NCBI RefSeq assembly: GCF_003003095.1
Contig: NZ_PVTT01000003.1
Coordinates: forward strand, 1-64,000
From: Hasllibacter halocynthiae
Lineage (GTDB): Bacteria; Pseudomonadota; Alphaproteobacteria; Rhodobacterales; Rhodobacteraceae
DNA: 64,000 bases
Direction: 5' to 3'
The position numbers and the translations under genes were made by a program. Every line of letters begins with the position of its first letter. Positions within the stretch are counted from its first letter, which is position 1. The notes beneath the pieces are model-generated. The model did not search any database. It had not been told where the DNA came from and saw only the letters and a program-made list of their open reading frames with translations. Positions 53,447-62,626 of this stretch are shown here, in pieces.

Positions 53447-54303
53447 CACATCACCCTGGAGAGGCCGGGAAGGTCGAGCTCGTCCCAGAAGGGCAGCTGC
53501 AGGTACCAGTCGTACCAGTAGGGCCAGCCCTCGACCCAGAACGGCCCCGAGATGAGGATGCAGATCGCCGACCAGACGCCCGCGTTGATGGCAAGGAACC
53601 AGCCCAGCCGGTGCAGGCCGATCGGGCCGATCGAGTAGAAGATGGTGTCGCGGAAGTACTGGTTCTCGTGCTCGCCGTACTTCACGTGCTCGCCCAGGGG
53701 GGGGTTCACTACCGCCTGGATGACGCCCCCGTGCATCGCCAACACCAGCGTCGTGGTGAAGAACAGCGTCACCGCGATCATGTGCGCCGGATTGTAGTGG
53801 AAGTGCAGGTACTGGTAGCCGACGTTCGACACCCAGTCGAGATGCGCGAAGATGCCGTAGGGAAAGCCATGGCCCCACCCGCCAAGCAGCATCGGCCGGA
53901 TCACCGTCAGCGTCGCGTAGGCGAGGATCGCCGCGGCGAAGGCGAAGGGGATGTGGTAGCCCATGCCCAGCTTGCGCGCGATCTCGACTTGGCGCAGCGC
54001 CCATGACGTGAACGCGCCGAGCGCGCAGACCGTGACGATCTGCCAGATGCCGCCCTCGTGCAGCGGCGCGATCCCCAGCCCGACGGAGAGGGGCGGCGGC
54101 GAGATGGTGATTTGCCAGGGGTTCCAGGTCGGCCCGATAGCGGCGGCGTAGAGGATGAAGCCGATGCCCACGATCGAGAAGATTAGCGTCGTCACCCCGA
54201 AGAAGCCGACGTAGAACGGGCCTATCCAAAAGTCGAAGGGCGTGCCGGGCAGGAGGCCGCCGCCCGCGACCCGGTACTTCCGTTCGTAGCTGAGTGTTGA
54301 CAT
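53446..54303 (-). CDS. pufL: Photosynthetic reaction centre L subunit
   Basis: A 285-residue L subunit that aligns without gaps to the Rhodobacter protein through His230 by my counting. It starts [15 protein letters not shown] and contains [14 protein letters not shown]. Ligands are His153 ([15 protein letters not shown]), His173 (NPAHM), His190 (LAMHGG) and His230 (GLHRLG); the QB-site residues Glu212 and Ser223 are in HENQYFRD and FYSIG, with Asn at 213. Position 104, Glu in Rhodobacter, is Gln here ([13 protein letters not shown]). In most purple bacteria pufB and pufA precede pufL; here pufL is first and 256 bp from a divergent gene. A weak ribosome site (CTGGAC) precedes the ATG. Confidence 0.97.
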   Translation of the reverse strand: MSTLSYERKYRVAGGGLLPGTPFDFWIGPFYVGFFGVTTLIFSIVGIGFILYAAAIGPTWNPWQITISPPPLSVGLGIAPLHEGGIWQIVTVCALGAFTSWALRQVEIARKLGMGYHIPFAFAAAILAYATLTVIRPMLLGGWGHGFPYGIFAHLDWVSNVGYQYLHFHYNPAHMIAVTLFFTTTLVLAMHGGVIQAVVNPPLGEHVKYGEHENQYFRDTIFYSIGPIGLHRLGWFLAINAGVWSAICILISGPFWVEGWPYWYDWYLQLPFWDELDLPGLSRVM

Positions 54304-54309
54304 CGCACG

Positions 54310-54360
54310 TGTCCAGTTTGCCTTACAGTGCCACTGTAGAAGGCGTCTGGATCCGATCAA
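54310..54360 (-). promoter_or_regulatory. pufL promoter with PpsR-type box and 15-bp palindrome
   Basis: On the minus strand TTGATC (54360-54355) and TACAGT (54338-54333), 16 bp apart, could be -35 and -10 boxes. TGT-N12-ACA lies at 54310-54327 and would overlap the start point; it fits the PpsR/CrtJ pattern. TACAGTG-C-CACTGTA (54324-54338) is a perfect inverted repeat covering the -10 box and might bind a second regulator. The promoter is inferred, while both motifs are directly visible. The leader would be only about 25 nt, too short to hold pufBA or pufQ. Confidence 0.6.
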
Positions 54361-54558
54361 CGGGGGCGTGCCAGTTTTTTCCCATCCGCGGACGATGATT
54401 ATGGATATGGGCGACTGTGCGCCGGGTACGCCGTGATTTGGTGGTGCGATGCGCCGTCCTCCGGCCCCGCGTGGCCGGCGCCCCTGGGCAGCGGGCCACG
54501 GCGCGCCATTTGGTCGCAGGCCACCGATGCCGGCCCTGCGTACCCGAGGAGACAGCCG

Positions 54559-55221
54559 ATGCCCGATACCGCCAAGCAGGCGCAGGCCGCCCTCGCGATA
54601 GCGTTGATCGCGATCGCGGGCTGCGTCGACGCCATCGCCTATGTCGAGTTCGGGCGCGTCTTCGTCTCCTTCATGAGCGGCAACAGCACGCGGGGCTCGA
54701 TCCACGCGGCCGAGGGGGCCTGGGGCGCGCTCGCGCTGCCGGCCTCGGCGATCGGCGGCTTCGTGCTGGGGGCATTCATCGGCACCATGGTCGGGATCGG
54801 CGCCGGTCCGTTGCGGGTGCCGGCGGTGCTGGGCACGGCGGCGGGCGTGGCCGCGATCGTCCCGCCGCTGGTCGGGGCGATCCCGCCGGCGGCGGCGCCC
54901 GTGCCGCTCCTGGGGCTCGCGATGGGGGTGCAGAACACCGCCATGGGCAAGATCGGCGACATCGAGGTGAACCTGACCTTCGTGACCGGCACCGTCGCCC
55001 GGTTCGGCGCGGGGCTGGCGAACGTCGTCCTCGGCCGCAAGAAGGCGAGCGTGCCGCTCCTGCTCTTCGGCCTGTGGTCCGCGCTGGTCGGCGGCGCCGC
55101 GCTCGGCACGGCGCTGCACCGCTGGGCGGGGATCGAGGCCCTCTTCCTGCCGGTCGGCGCGCTGCTCGCCCTGGCGCTGGCCGCCTGGGCCGGCGAGCGG
55201 AAGATGCCGTCGGGCGGCTGA
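54559..55221 (+). CDS. DUF1275 (YoaK-like) membrane protein
   Basis: A 220-residue protein with about six membrane helices, matching DUF1275. Segments [38 protein letters not shown] and [20 protein letters not shown] followed by [12 protein letters not shown] are characteristic. The function is unknown; the family is often called YoaK and suspected to be a transporter. GAGGAG lies 9 bp before ATG 54559. It is divergent from pufL, sharing the regulatory gap, but nothing else ties it to photosynthesis. Confidence 0.85.
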   Translation: MPDTAKQAQAALAIALIAIAGCVDAIAYVEFGRVFVSFMSGNSTRGSIHAAEGAWGALALPASAIGGFVLGAFIGTMVGIGAGPLRVPAVLGTAAGVAAIVPPLVGAIPPAAAPVPLLGLAMGVQNTAMGKIGDIEVNLTFVTGTVARFGAGLANVVLGRKKASVPLLLFGLWSALVGGAALGTALHRWAGIEALFLPVGALLALALAAWAGERKMPSGG

Positions 55222-55464
55222 GGGCCCGCGCCACGGCCGCGCACCATCCGCCGAACCCGGGGTCGGGGCCGGGGCGCCGTGGACGCGCCCGCGACGGCCA
55301 GGCGCCGGGGCGCGACACATAAGACGGATTAGCGGTGCCGATCGGCCGCGCCCTTGCGGCCGTGGCGCCCTGCCGTTCTCGCCGGCATCGCGCCCGCCGC
55401 GGCGTGTCGAAGTCCCGGGCCGGATGGCATCTGGGTCGCCCGACCCGAGCGAGCGAGGCGCCCC

Positions 55465-56991
55465 ATGGCCGACGAAGACACGATCCCCCGAAAGCCGTCC
55501 TTCGGCCTCGCCCTGGTTCCGGTGGTGCTGACGCTGGCGGTGCTGGGGATCCAGCTCTTCTACTTCGGCAACTTCGTTCCGCACATCCCGCTGGCCATCG
55601 GCCTGGCGATCACCGGGCTGGTCGGCGTCTATCTCGGCCACGACTGGGGCAACATGGAGGACGGCGTCTTCCGCGTCATCAACGTGTCGCTGCCCTCCGT
55701 CTCCGTGCTGATCGTGGTCGGCATGATCATCGGCGTCTGGATCGCGTCCGGCACGGTGCCGTCGCTGATCTACTACGGGCTGCTCGTCCTCTCGCCGCAG
55801 ATCTTCCTCGCCGCCTCCATGATCATGTGCGCGGTTGTGTCGGTCTCGCTGGGGACGTCCTGGGGCACGGTGGGCACGGTGGGCCTCGCGCTGATGGGGA
55901 TTGGGGCGGGCTTCGACGTGCCGGCCTACTGGACGGCCGGGGCCGTCGTCTCGGGCGCGTTCTTCGGTGACAAGGTATCGCCCCTTTCGGACACGACGAA
56001 CCTCGCCCCCGCCGTCACGGGGGTGAACCTCTTCGACCATATCCGCAACATGATGCCGACGACCGTCCCTGCGATGCTCGTCTCGCTGGGGCTCTACGTC
56101 TGGGCCGGATACGCGCTGGTCGGCGAGGGCGAGGTCGCGTTCGACCGGATCGACGCGATCACCGATGCGCTCGCGGCCAATTTCGTGATCTCGCCCTGGC
56201 TTCTCGTCCCGGCGGCGATCGTCATCGCGCTGGCGGTCATGAGGAAGCCGCCGCTTCCCTCGCTCTTCGCGGGCGTCGTGGCCGGCGCGATCGCCGCGAT
56301 GATCGCCCAGGGTTCGTCGCTGCAGGAGGTGTTCCGTTTCGCCAACAGCGGCTACGCCATCGACGCCGGGATCGTCGAGATGGACAGCCTGCTGAACCGC
56401 GGCGGCATCCAGTCGATGATGTGGACCATCTCGCTGATCCTGATCGCCCTCGGCTTCGGCGGCGCGTTGGAGCGGACCGGCTGCCTGCAGGCGATCATCG
56501 AGAAGATCCTGTCGAAGGTGCGCAGCTTCGCCGGGGTGCAGACGGCGGCGATCGCCACGTCGACGGCCACGAACCTCGTCGCGGGCGATCCCTACCTTTC
56601 GATCGCCCTGCCCGGCCGGATGTATGCGCCGGTCTATCGCGGCATGGGCCGCTCGACCCTCAACCTGAGCCGCGCGGTCGAGGAGGGGGGGACCCTGATG
56701 TCGCCCCTGATCCCCTGGAACGCGGGCGGGGCCTTCGTGATCTCGGCCCTCGGCCTCGGCATCATCGACGGCGACGTCGAGAACCTGCTCTACATCCCGC
56801 TGTCCTTCGCGTGCTGGCTGACGCCGATCATAGGGATCGTCTACGCTTGGACGGGCCTCTTCTCGCCCATGGCCGACGAGGCCGAGCTGGAGGATTGGAA
56901 GGCCCGCGACCGCGCCGTCGCCGACATGAGCGCTTATGGCTACGCCGATCCCTTCGAGGCGGGGCGCGCGCGAGGCGGGTCCGCCCGGTAG
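55465..56991 (+). CDS. nhaC: Na+/H+ antiporter NhaC family
   Basis: A 508-residue antiporter with about 12 membrane helices. Family signs: [40 protein letters not shown] (highly conserved in NhaC), [40 protein letters not shown] and [15 protein letters not shown]. It exchanges sodium for protons and supports pH and salt tolerance. The ATG at 55465 is chosen because it fits the family length; its ribosome site (GCGAGG) is weak. The 243 bp upstream are GC-rich without a gene. Confidence 0.93.
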   Translation: MADEDTIPRKPSFGLALVPVVLTLAVLGIQLFYFGNFVPHIPLAIGLAITGLVGVYLGHDWGNMEDGVFRVINVSLPSVSVLIVVGMIIGVWIASGTVPSLIYYGLLVLSPQIFLAASMIMCAVVSVSLGTSWGTVGTVGLALMGIGAGFDVPAYWTAGAVVSGAFFGDKVSPLSDTTNLAPAVTGVNLFDHIRNMMPTTVPAMLVSLGLYVWAGYALVGEGEVAFDRIDAITDALAANFVISPWLLVPAAIVIALAVMRKPPLPSLFAGVVAGAIAAMIAQGSSLQEVFRFANSGYAIDAGIVEMDSLLNRGGIQSMMWTISLILIALGFGGALERTGCLQAIIEKILSKVRSFAGVQTAAIATSTATNLVAGDPYLSIALPGRMYAPVYRGMGRSTLNLSRAVEEGGTLMSPLIPWNAGGAFVISALGLGIIDGDVENLLYIPLSFACWLTPIIGIVYAWTGLFSPMADEAELEDWKARDRAVADMSAYGYADPFEAGRARGGSAR

Positions 56992-57023
56992 GACGGCCTC
57001 CCGCCTGCCCCCGCGGCCCCGTT

Positions 57024-59531
57024 CTAGAAGTGGATCGCCACGCCCGCCGAGCCGCGATGGCTCTCGCTGTCCGAGCCGAAGGCGCCGTCGTAGCGGACAT
57101 GCCCCGAGACCCTGTCGTTGAACTCGATCCCGAGGCCCGCGCCGACGCGCAGCCGGTCGCGGTCGATGGGCGCGGCGGCGGTGGCGAAATCCGTCTCCGC
57201 GGCCGGGATGGCCGAGGCGGTGACGGTGCGCAGGTCGCCGAAGGCCCGCTCCCACATGACGGAGGCCTCCGGCGTCAGCACGGTCCCCCCCGCCACGAGC
57301 GTCGTGCCGACCGTGACGCCGACGCCCGCATAGACGCGCGTGGTGTCGTCGCCGTCCACGTCGAGGTCCAGCACGCCCGCCCCGTCCTCGCGCGTCGCGT
57401 CCCGGGTCACGTGCAGGGCGTCCAGCGTCGCCGTGGGCGCGAGGCGCAGGTTCTCGAACCCCAGTCGTTCGGAGACGTCGTAGCTCGCCGCGAGGGAGGC
57501 GGCGTAGAGGTCGCCGTCCGCGCCGGACGTGGCGCGGGCGAGGGTTCCGTCGTTCAGCGCGAACTCCCTCTCGAAGTCGTAGTCCAGCCGCGCGTAGCCC
57601 AACGCGCCCGACAGGGTCAGCGGGCCGCGCACCGTGGAGGCGTAGACCCCGAGGTGAAGCGCGTCGACCTCGGCCGACGAGGGGACAGCGTCGTCCGTGT
57701 CGACGTCCGTGCGGGTGTAGCCCAGCGACAGACCGGCGAGCGACGTGCCGCCGGGCCCGAAGCGACGCTCGATCCCGGCGGCGGCGCCGTAGGCGTCCGC
57801 GTCGAAGCCGGGGACGGCGCCCGTCGATGCCTCGGCGCCGTCCGCCTGCGCGTGCGCGCCCATGCCCACGGCCCATGCGCCGAAGGCCGGGACGGCGACG
57901 CGGCGCGGCGCGGCGACGACGGGCGGCGGGATGAAGCCCCCCTTGTAGGCGGCCCCCGGAACGGCGGTGATCGGCGCGACCGCGCCCGTCTCGGGCGTCG
58001 TCGGGATCGCCCCCGCCACGAGGCCGCCGCGCCGCTGGAGCGTCTCGGTGTAGAGGCGCCCGGCATCGGCGACGGCGTCGGTCGTGGAAGGGAAGATCAC
58101 CTTCGGGCTCTCCTCCTGCGCCTGGCGATAGACGAGCTGGACGGAGTTCGCGTTGTAGATGTCGCGCAGGTCGATGTCCGGCAGGTTGTCCGTAACGCCG
58201 TCGAACGTGCCGGACACGCCCCCGCCGGCCGTGAGGATCGTGAACGCGCCGGCCTGCGGGTAGTCGCCCGGCCTCCCGTCGGCGCGGATCGTGCCCCCGT
58301 CGATGGTGGCCGCGCCCTCGACAGCCAGCCGGTCCGAGGCGAGGCCGGGAAAGTCGGTGCCGGCGGGGTTCGGCGCGGGATCGGGCGCCAGGTCGACCGC
58401 GAAGGTGGAGCCGGGGGCGAAGCGCGCGTCGCCCGCGACGTCGAGGGTGCCGAGCTCATCCCCCAGCGGTCCGGGGGCGACCGTGCCGCCCGTCGCGTCC
58501 AGCGCGCCGATGGTGCCCGTGCCCGCCAGCGTGCCGGCCGGAACCGCCATCCCCGTTCGCGCGACCGTGCCTTCCACGACCAGCGTGCCCTCCTCGACGA
58601 TCCCGTCGGGGGCGAAGTTCGGCGCGGTGCCGGTCAGCGTCCACGTTCCGGCGCCGGTCTTCCGCAGCAGCTCGAAGTTCAGGTACTGCTCGGCGTCGGC
58701 CTCGGCGGCCGTTCCTTCCCCGCCTTCCAGGATCAGGTCGTCCGACAGCGCGCCGCCGTCGGCCAGCCCGGTCAGCTCGTAGGTCGGGCGAAGGGTCAGC
58801 GTGTCCGTGCCGTCGCCGAACCGCAGGGCCGTGCCCCCCGCGACGCCGGTCGCGGCGCTGCCCGCGAGCAGCAGGTCGAGCGTGCCGTCCACGCCGCCGC
58901 TGCGCACCTGCACCGCCTCGGCCGACTGCGAGAAGACGCGCCCGCCCGCCTCCACCGTCACCGTCGAGCGCCCCGGCCGCGCGCCGCCGCCGTTGTCTAT
59001 CTCGATCGCCTCGGCCTGCTGCGCGGCCGTGCGGTTCGGGCCGAGGGCCTCCAGGACGCCGGTCGGGCCCACGACGATGTCGCCGTAATCCATGTCGATC
59101 GCCTCGGAGCTCTCGCCCTGGACCCGCACGAGGCCGTCGACGCGGATCGACGCGGCCTCGTCGAGCTGGATCCCTTCGGAGTCGGGGCCGGTCGTCGTGA
59201 TCTCGCCGTCTCCGAGAACGGTGATCGTCGCCCCGTCCCCCAGCTCGATCGCCCGTCTTTGGGTGCGGATCGCTTCCTCGGGCGCTTCCCCGTCGCCCAC
59301 CACCACCGTCACCCCGTTCGCCGCGCGATTGATGATCGGGGCGTTCTCGACCGGGGGATCGCCCGCGGTGCACGTGACCGTATCGCCCGAGCTGGGCATG
59401 GAGGCGGTGCTGGGCGGGGGGACGTCGCTCGTGACGGCGCAATCGGCGAAGGCCGGGGCCGGCGGGGTCAGCCCCGCGACGAGTGCCAGGGCGGATGCGG
59501 AATGGAGGGGGCGAAAGTGATGACGGGACAT
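57024..59531 (-). CDS. Type V autotransporter with beta-helix passenger
   Basis: An 835-residue autotransporter. Signal peptide up to [10 protein letters not shown]; the passenger (about 30-520) has beta-repeats such as [20 protein letters not shown] and an autotransporter-associated repeat ([54 protein letters not shown]-type). The C-terminal 270 residues form the translocating barrel: [20 protein letters not shown] through [10 protein letters not shown] to the final IHF with terminal Phe. It would be displayed on the cell surface. No catalytic motif is seen, so adhesion is a plausible role. AGAGG precedes ATG 59531. Confidence 0.87.
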   Translation of the reverse strand: MSRHHFRPLHSASALALVAGLTPPAPAFADCAVTSDVPPPSTASMPSSGDTVTCTAGDPPVENAPIINRAANGVTVVVGDGEAPEEAIRTQRRAIELGDGATITVLGDGEITTTGPDSEGIQLDEAASIRVDGLVRVQGESSEAIDMDYGDIVVGPTGVLEALGPNRTAAQQAEAIEIDNGGGARPGRSTVTVEAGGRVFSQSAEAVQVRSGGVDGTLDLLLAGSAATGVAGGTALRFGDGTDTLTLRPTYELTGLADGGALSDDLILEGGEGTAAEADAEQYLNFELLRKTGAGTWTLTGTAPNFAPDGIVEEGTLVVEGTVARTGMAVPAGTLAGTGTIGALDATGGTVAPGPLGDELGTLDVAGDARFAPGSTFAVDLAPDPAPNPAGTDFPGLASDRLAVEGAATIDGGTIRADGRPGDYPQAGAFTILTAGGGVSGTFDGVTDNLPDIDLRDIYNANSVQLVYRQAQEESPKVIFPSTTDAVADAGRLYTETLQRRGGLVAGAIPTTPETGAVAPITAVPGAAYKGGFIPPPVVAAPRRVAVPAFGAWAVGMGAHAQADGAEASTGAVPGFDADAYGAAAGIERRFGPGGTSLAGLSLGYTRTDVDTDDAVPSSAEVDALHLGVYASTVRGPLTLSGALGYARLDYDFEREFALNDGTLARATSGADGDLYAASLAASYDVSERLGFENLRLAPTATLDALHVTRDATREDGAGVLDLDVDGDDTTRVYAGVGVTVGTTLVAGGTVLTPEASVMWERAFGDLRTVTASAIPAAETDFATAAAPIDRDRLRVGAGLGIEFNDRVSGHVRYDGAFGSDSESHRGSAGVAIHF

Positions 59532-60038
59532 GAAGAACCTCTGCAAGCGTAGGAAAGGCCGCCCGTCGACGCGGAGGGCGGCAGGGAATTCGGAAGGAGA
59601 CCTCAAGGTCTCGCGCGTCGGTCGGGGCGGTGGTCCGCGACCGGCACCCCGCGCCTGCGGTCGAGCGGCCTGCGCGGCGGCTTGGGGATGTCGGCCGGCT
59701 GATCGGCGAAGACGGGTAATACGGAGAGTGCCGTCATGGCGATAATCCTATAGGCCCCCCCATTTCGGGGGAGCTTCCCCAGGAGTCGGGGCGCCAACGG
59801 ACTGAGACGTCGATTCAGTGCCTCAAATTCGACAAAAACTTGATGTGTTGCTTGATGGCAACAAATGCGGAGATCGTGGATGGTCGCCGTTGCAATGACT
59901 TCGAGGGGTCGCCAGGGGCTTGCGCCCCTTCCCGCGAACGAGGCGGTGATCGCCGCTGCGGGACCTTCGGTCGCGCAACGCGCCGACGGCCGCCTCCCCT
60001 GAGAGCGGGCCGATCGCCGATCCCGCCAGCGAGGCGTC
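59532..60038. other. Intergenic region without convincing gene
   Basis: About 500 bp with a locally lower GC stretch (59825-59870). CCCCCC-ATTTC-GGGGG (about 59756-59772) is a hairpin. GTTGC-TTGATG-GCAAC (59847-59862) is a 5-bp inverted repeat. A 44-codon frame starting MTALSVLPVFADQPADIP (leftward, ATG near 59738) has a weak start context and no recognisable family. The region probably holds the autotransporter promoter. Confidence 0.4.
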
Positions 60039-60458
60039 CTATTCCAACCGGGTCCAGTTCTGCGCCCGGCAGATGACCCCGCCCAGGACGCAGCCCTCGA
60101 CCCGCAGCACCTGCCCCTGCAAGGTCAGCCTCGAGCTGGAGCGCCCGGAGGTCACGTTCATGTCGGGAACCCAGATGGTGCCGCCCGACCAGACGTTCGG
60201 CGCGGTCGGGGCCATCCCGTCGATGATGCCCCGCCCGACGACCTCGGCGCGCCGCTCGCTCGTGCCTCCGAACGCGTCCGTGATCTGGCCGCAGGCCTTC
60301 GATGCGTCCGAGCCGCAGGGCCCGATGCGGACGTGGACATAGGCCCCCCGGTCCGCCCCCCTGTCGCTCGGCTCGCTTTGCCAGAGGCCGAACACCTCCT
60401 GCGCGGCCGCCGGCATCGCGAGAAGGCCCAGCGTCGCGGCGATCAGTCCGATTCTCAT
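60039..60458 (-). CDS. DUF2147 family secreted protein
   Basis: A 139-residue protein with signal peptide (LIAATLGLLAMPAAAQE) and a DUF2147-type domain: VFGLWQSEPSDRGADRGAYV, RIGPCGSDASKACGQITDAF, and the C-terminal LRVEGCVLGGVICRAQNWTR. Two Cys pairs could form disulfides in the periplasm. The function of the family is unknown; it is common in Rhodobacterales. ATG 60458 follows GGGAGGAAAGAGG. It is divergent from the OmpW gene. Confidence 0.82.
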   Translation of the reverse strand: MRIGLIAATLGLLAMPAAAQEVFGLWQSEPSDRGADRGAYVHVRIGPCGSDASKACGQITDAFGGTSERRAEVVGRGIIDGMAPTAPNVWSGGTIWVPDMNVTSGRSSSRLTLQGQVLRVEGCVLGGVICRAQNWTRLE

Positions 60459-60819
60459 CCTCTTTCCTCCCGGGTCGGCGCCCGGCGCGATGCCGGGCCA
60501 GCCCGCCGGCGCGGCACGAAGAGCGTGGGCGCCCCGCGCCGACAAGCACCCCCGAGGCTAGGCGCCCGGCCGGCGGGGCACCCAGACCCCGGCCCGCCAA
60601 AATGCGCCGAACTGGCTGGCCCGGTCATGGCTGGCCCCGCCGTTCCCTGCGACGTTCGGCGCCATGCGACGGGGATCCGAACGAACGCCGGCTTCGGCGG
60701 CGACATGCCGCCCGGGGGACGTGCCAGTCCCTTCGGCCAGCGGATGCCGTAGCGGTTTTCCCCGCATCCGGGTGGCCGGGCCAGCCATGCGGGGAAGCCT
60801 CCGAAGGGAGATGGGATCG
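60459..60819. promoter_or_regulatory. Divergent intergenic region with repeated CCGGGCCAGCC motif
   Basis: The 11-mer CCGGGCCAGCC occurs at 60493-60503 and 60776-60786 and inverted at 60614-60624. CATGGCTGGCCC (60626-60637) and GGGCCAGCCATG (60778-60789) form a 12-bp inverted pair, the second ending 31 bp before the OmpW start. These could be sites for the AraC-type regulator of the alkane genes. No gene is seen here. Confidence 0.4.
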
Positions 60820-61503
60820 ATGAACGGACGCCTCGGCAAGACCTGGACGCTGCTCGCCGCCACGGCGGCATGCTGCCTTCCGCCCGCCGCGACGTCGGCG
60901 CAGGGCCAGCGGTTCGTCGACAGGTTCGAGTTCACCCCCGGCGTCGCCCGCCTCGAGTTCGACATCGACGTCGAGTCCCTCGCGATCGCGGGCTTCGACA
61001 TACCCGACGCCGATCTCGACGTCTCGTCCTCGACCCTGCCGTCGGTCACGATCGCCTTCAACATCAACGAGAACTGGTCCATCGGCACGCTCGTCGCCCC
61101 GCCCCCTGAGGCGCGGATCAAGGCGGCGGGCTCGCTGGATTTCCTGGACCTCGACATCGGCACGGTACGCTACCTGCCCGTCAACGTCGCCGTGCAGTAC
61201 CGCTTCACCAACTTCGGGGCGTTCAGGCCGTTCCTCGGCGTCGGGGCCGCCTACTTCCTGGTGCTCGCCACCGAGGACGACGAGACCAGCGGCCTCGAGG
61301 TGGACGACGCCCTGGGCGGGGTGCTGCGCGCCGGCTTCGACTTCGCCGTCAACGAGAACGTGAGCCTCCATTTCGCCTACAGCAAGGTCTTCCTCGAGAC
61401 GCAGGCGCGCACGACCCTGCCCTTCCTCTTCGACGTGCCGACCGAGGTCGAGCTAAGCCTCGACCCTTCGGTGGTCGAGGCGGGCCTGACGATCCGCTTC
61501 TAG
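60820..61503 (+). CDS. OmpW/AlkL-family outer-membrane protein
   Basis: A 227-residue eight-strand barrel protein of the OmpW family. Signal peptide AATAACCLPPAATSAQG; then TIAFNINENWSIGTLVAPPP, LPVNVAVQYRFTNFGAFRPF with LGVGAAYFLV, GGVLRAGFDFAVNENVSLHF, and a terminal Phe (AGLTIRF). AlkL, an OmpW homologue, lets alkanes cross the outer membrane in Pseudomonas; the AlkB fusion gene nearby suggests the same job here. ATG 60820 has AAGGGAG at 9 bp; ATG 60811 is too close to it. The 3' end overlaps the convergent regulator by 51 bp. Confidence 0.85.
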   Translation: MNGRLGKTWTLLAATAACCLPPAATSAQGQRFVDRFEFTPGVARLEFDIDVESLAIAGFDIPDADLDVSSSTLPSVTIAFNINENWSIGTLVAPPPEARIKAAGSLDFLDLDIGTVRYLPVNVAVQYRFTNFGAFRPFLGVGAAYFLVLATEDDETSGLEVDDALGGVLRAGFDFAVNENVSLHFAYSKVFLETQARTTLPFLFDVPTEVELSLDPSVVEAGLTIRF

Positions 61504-62622
61504 GCAGGATGCCCGCACGGGGCAGCCATCGGGCGCGCGTTCGGGGGACGGGGCCGGGTGGCGCTTGCGGTACTCGCTGATCGACATGCCGAACCAGCGC
61601 ACGAACGCCCGGCTCAGCGTGGTGGGTTCGGAGAAGCGCAGGCGCTCGCACACCTCGCGGAGCGGGCGGCCGTTCCCGATCTCGCGGAGGGCGAGGTCCC
61701 GCCGCGCCGCGTCGAGAAGCGCGCGGTAGCTCGCGCCGCGCTGCGTCAGCACCCGGTTCAGGGTCCGCTCGCTCACGTGGAGATGGGCCGCGACCTCTCG
61801 GAAGGGGCATTCCTCGCCCCCGAGGATGCCGCGGGCGATCCGGCGCCAGGCCTCGACGACCGGGTCCCGGTCCTGTGCCAGCAGCGCGGCGGCGTGCTCC
61901 TTCAGGATCTGGTGCAGGTAGGCGTCCCGCGTGCGCAGGGGCCGCTCCAGCGCGCCCGGCTCGAGGAGGAGGGCGTCCTCCTCGGCGCCGAAGCGCGCCT
62001 CGCAGCGGAAGGTCTCGCGGTAGGCGGTGCCGTATCCCGGATCGCGGTGGCGGAACCGGACCTCCCTGGCGGGGGCCGGAAGCCCCGTGAACTCCTTCAG
62101 CGCGCCGAGGAGCCGCGCCAGGGCGTGCTCGCTCGCCGAGCGGTTCTCGTGCCGCGGCGACAGAAGGCGGCGCGTGACGAGGACGCCCTCCTCCAGCTCC
62201 TCGACCTCCAGCGCCTCGGCCTCGCAGATCAGCGGCGCATAAGCCTCCCATGTCGCCAACATCTCCCCCACGGTCCGCGTGCGCTTGGCGAGGTGGCAGA
62301 CCAGGTGCCGGCTCCGCGGGGCGAGGCGGGCGAGGCGCAGCCCGATCGTCGGCTCGCCCAGCACTTCCTCCGCCAGCGCCCAGAGGCGGTTCACCGCGCC
62401 GCGCCCGACGCGGGCCCTGGCGTCGTCTAGGCGGGCGAGGGGCAGGCCCGTCGCCGCCTCGAGGCGCGCGCGTGGCAGCCCCCCGCCCCGCAGCAGCAGA
62501 AGGGCGAGGGGCCGCGCGGCGTCATGGGCCGAGGAGCGGGGCTCCAGCGCGAACCCGTTCCGGTCGGGCACCGCGGCGCGGCCCCGCCCGCCGGCGCCCT
62601 CGTCGATGAAGGCGTCCAGCAT
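61453..62622 (-). CDS. AraC-family transcriptional regulator
   Basis: A 389-residue regulator of the AraC/OruR type. The N-terminal half resembles the Arabinose_bd domain of these regulators (ALAEEVLGEPTIGLRLARLA and SRHLVCHLAKRTRTVGEMLA). The C-terminal AraC double HTH reads REVAAHLHVSERTLNRVLTQ, then LREVCERLRFSEPTTLSRAF and VRWFGMSISEYRKRH. It lies 4 bp after the AlkB fusion stop in the same direction, so it probably senses an alkane-derived signal and controls the alkB and ompW-like genes. GGAGTGAGGGC precedes ATG 62622. Confidence 0.87.
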   Translation of the reverse strand: MLDAFIDEGAGGRGRAAVPDRNGFALEPRSSAHDAARPLALLLLRGGGLPRARLEAATGLPLARLDDARARVGRGAVNRLWALAEEVLGEPTIGLRLARLAPRSRHLVCHLAKRTRTVGEMLATWEAYAPLICEAEALEVEELEEGVLVTRRLLSPRHENRSASEHALARLLGALKEFTGLPAPAREVRFRHRDPGYGTAYRETFRCEARFGAEEDALLLEPGALERPLRTRDAYLHQILKEHAAALLAQDRDPVVEAWRRIARGILGGEECPFREVAAHLHVSERTLNRVLTQRGASYRALLDAARRDLALREIGNGRPLREVCERLRFSEPTTLSRAFVRWFGMSISEYRKRHPAPSPERAPDGCPVRASCLEADRQARLDHRRVEA

Positions 62623-62626
62623 GCCC

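Noticed and set aside
54304-54558. Possible pufBA, pufQ or pufX genes upstream of pufL
   Set aside because: No short reading frame here shows the LH1 pattern (charged ends around one helix with a central His), and the open frames present are Ala/Gly-rich shadows.
53446-57876. One very long leftward open frame covering pufL and the nhaC region
   Set aside because: Only the last 285 codons are PufL, with a matching ATG. The rest is antisense to NhaC and DUF1275 genes and has no family pattern.
59603-59797. Small leftward frame of 64 codons (MTALSVLPVFADQ...)
   Set aside because: Weak start context, no family signature, and high Arg/Pro content as expected from GC-rich non-coding DNA.
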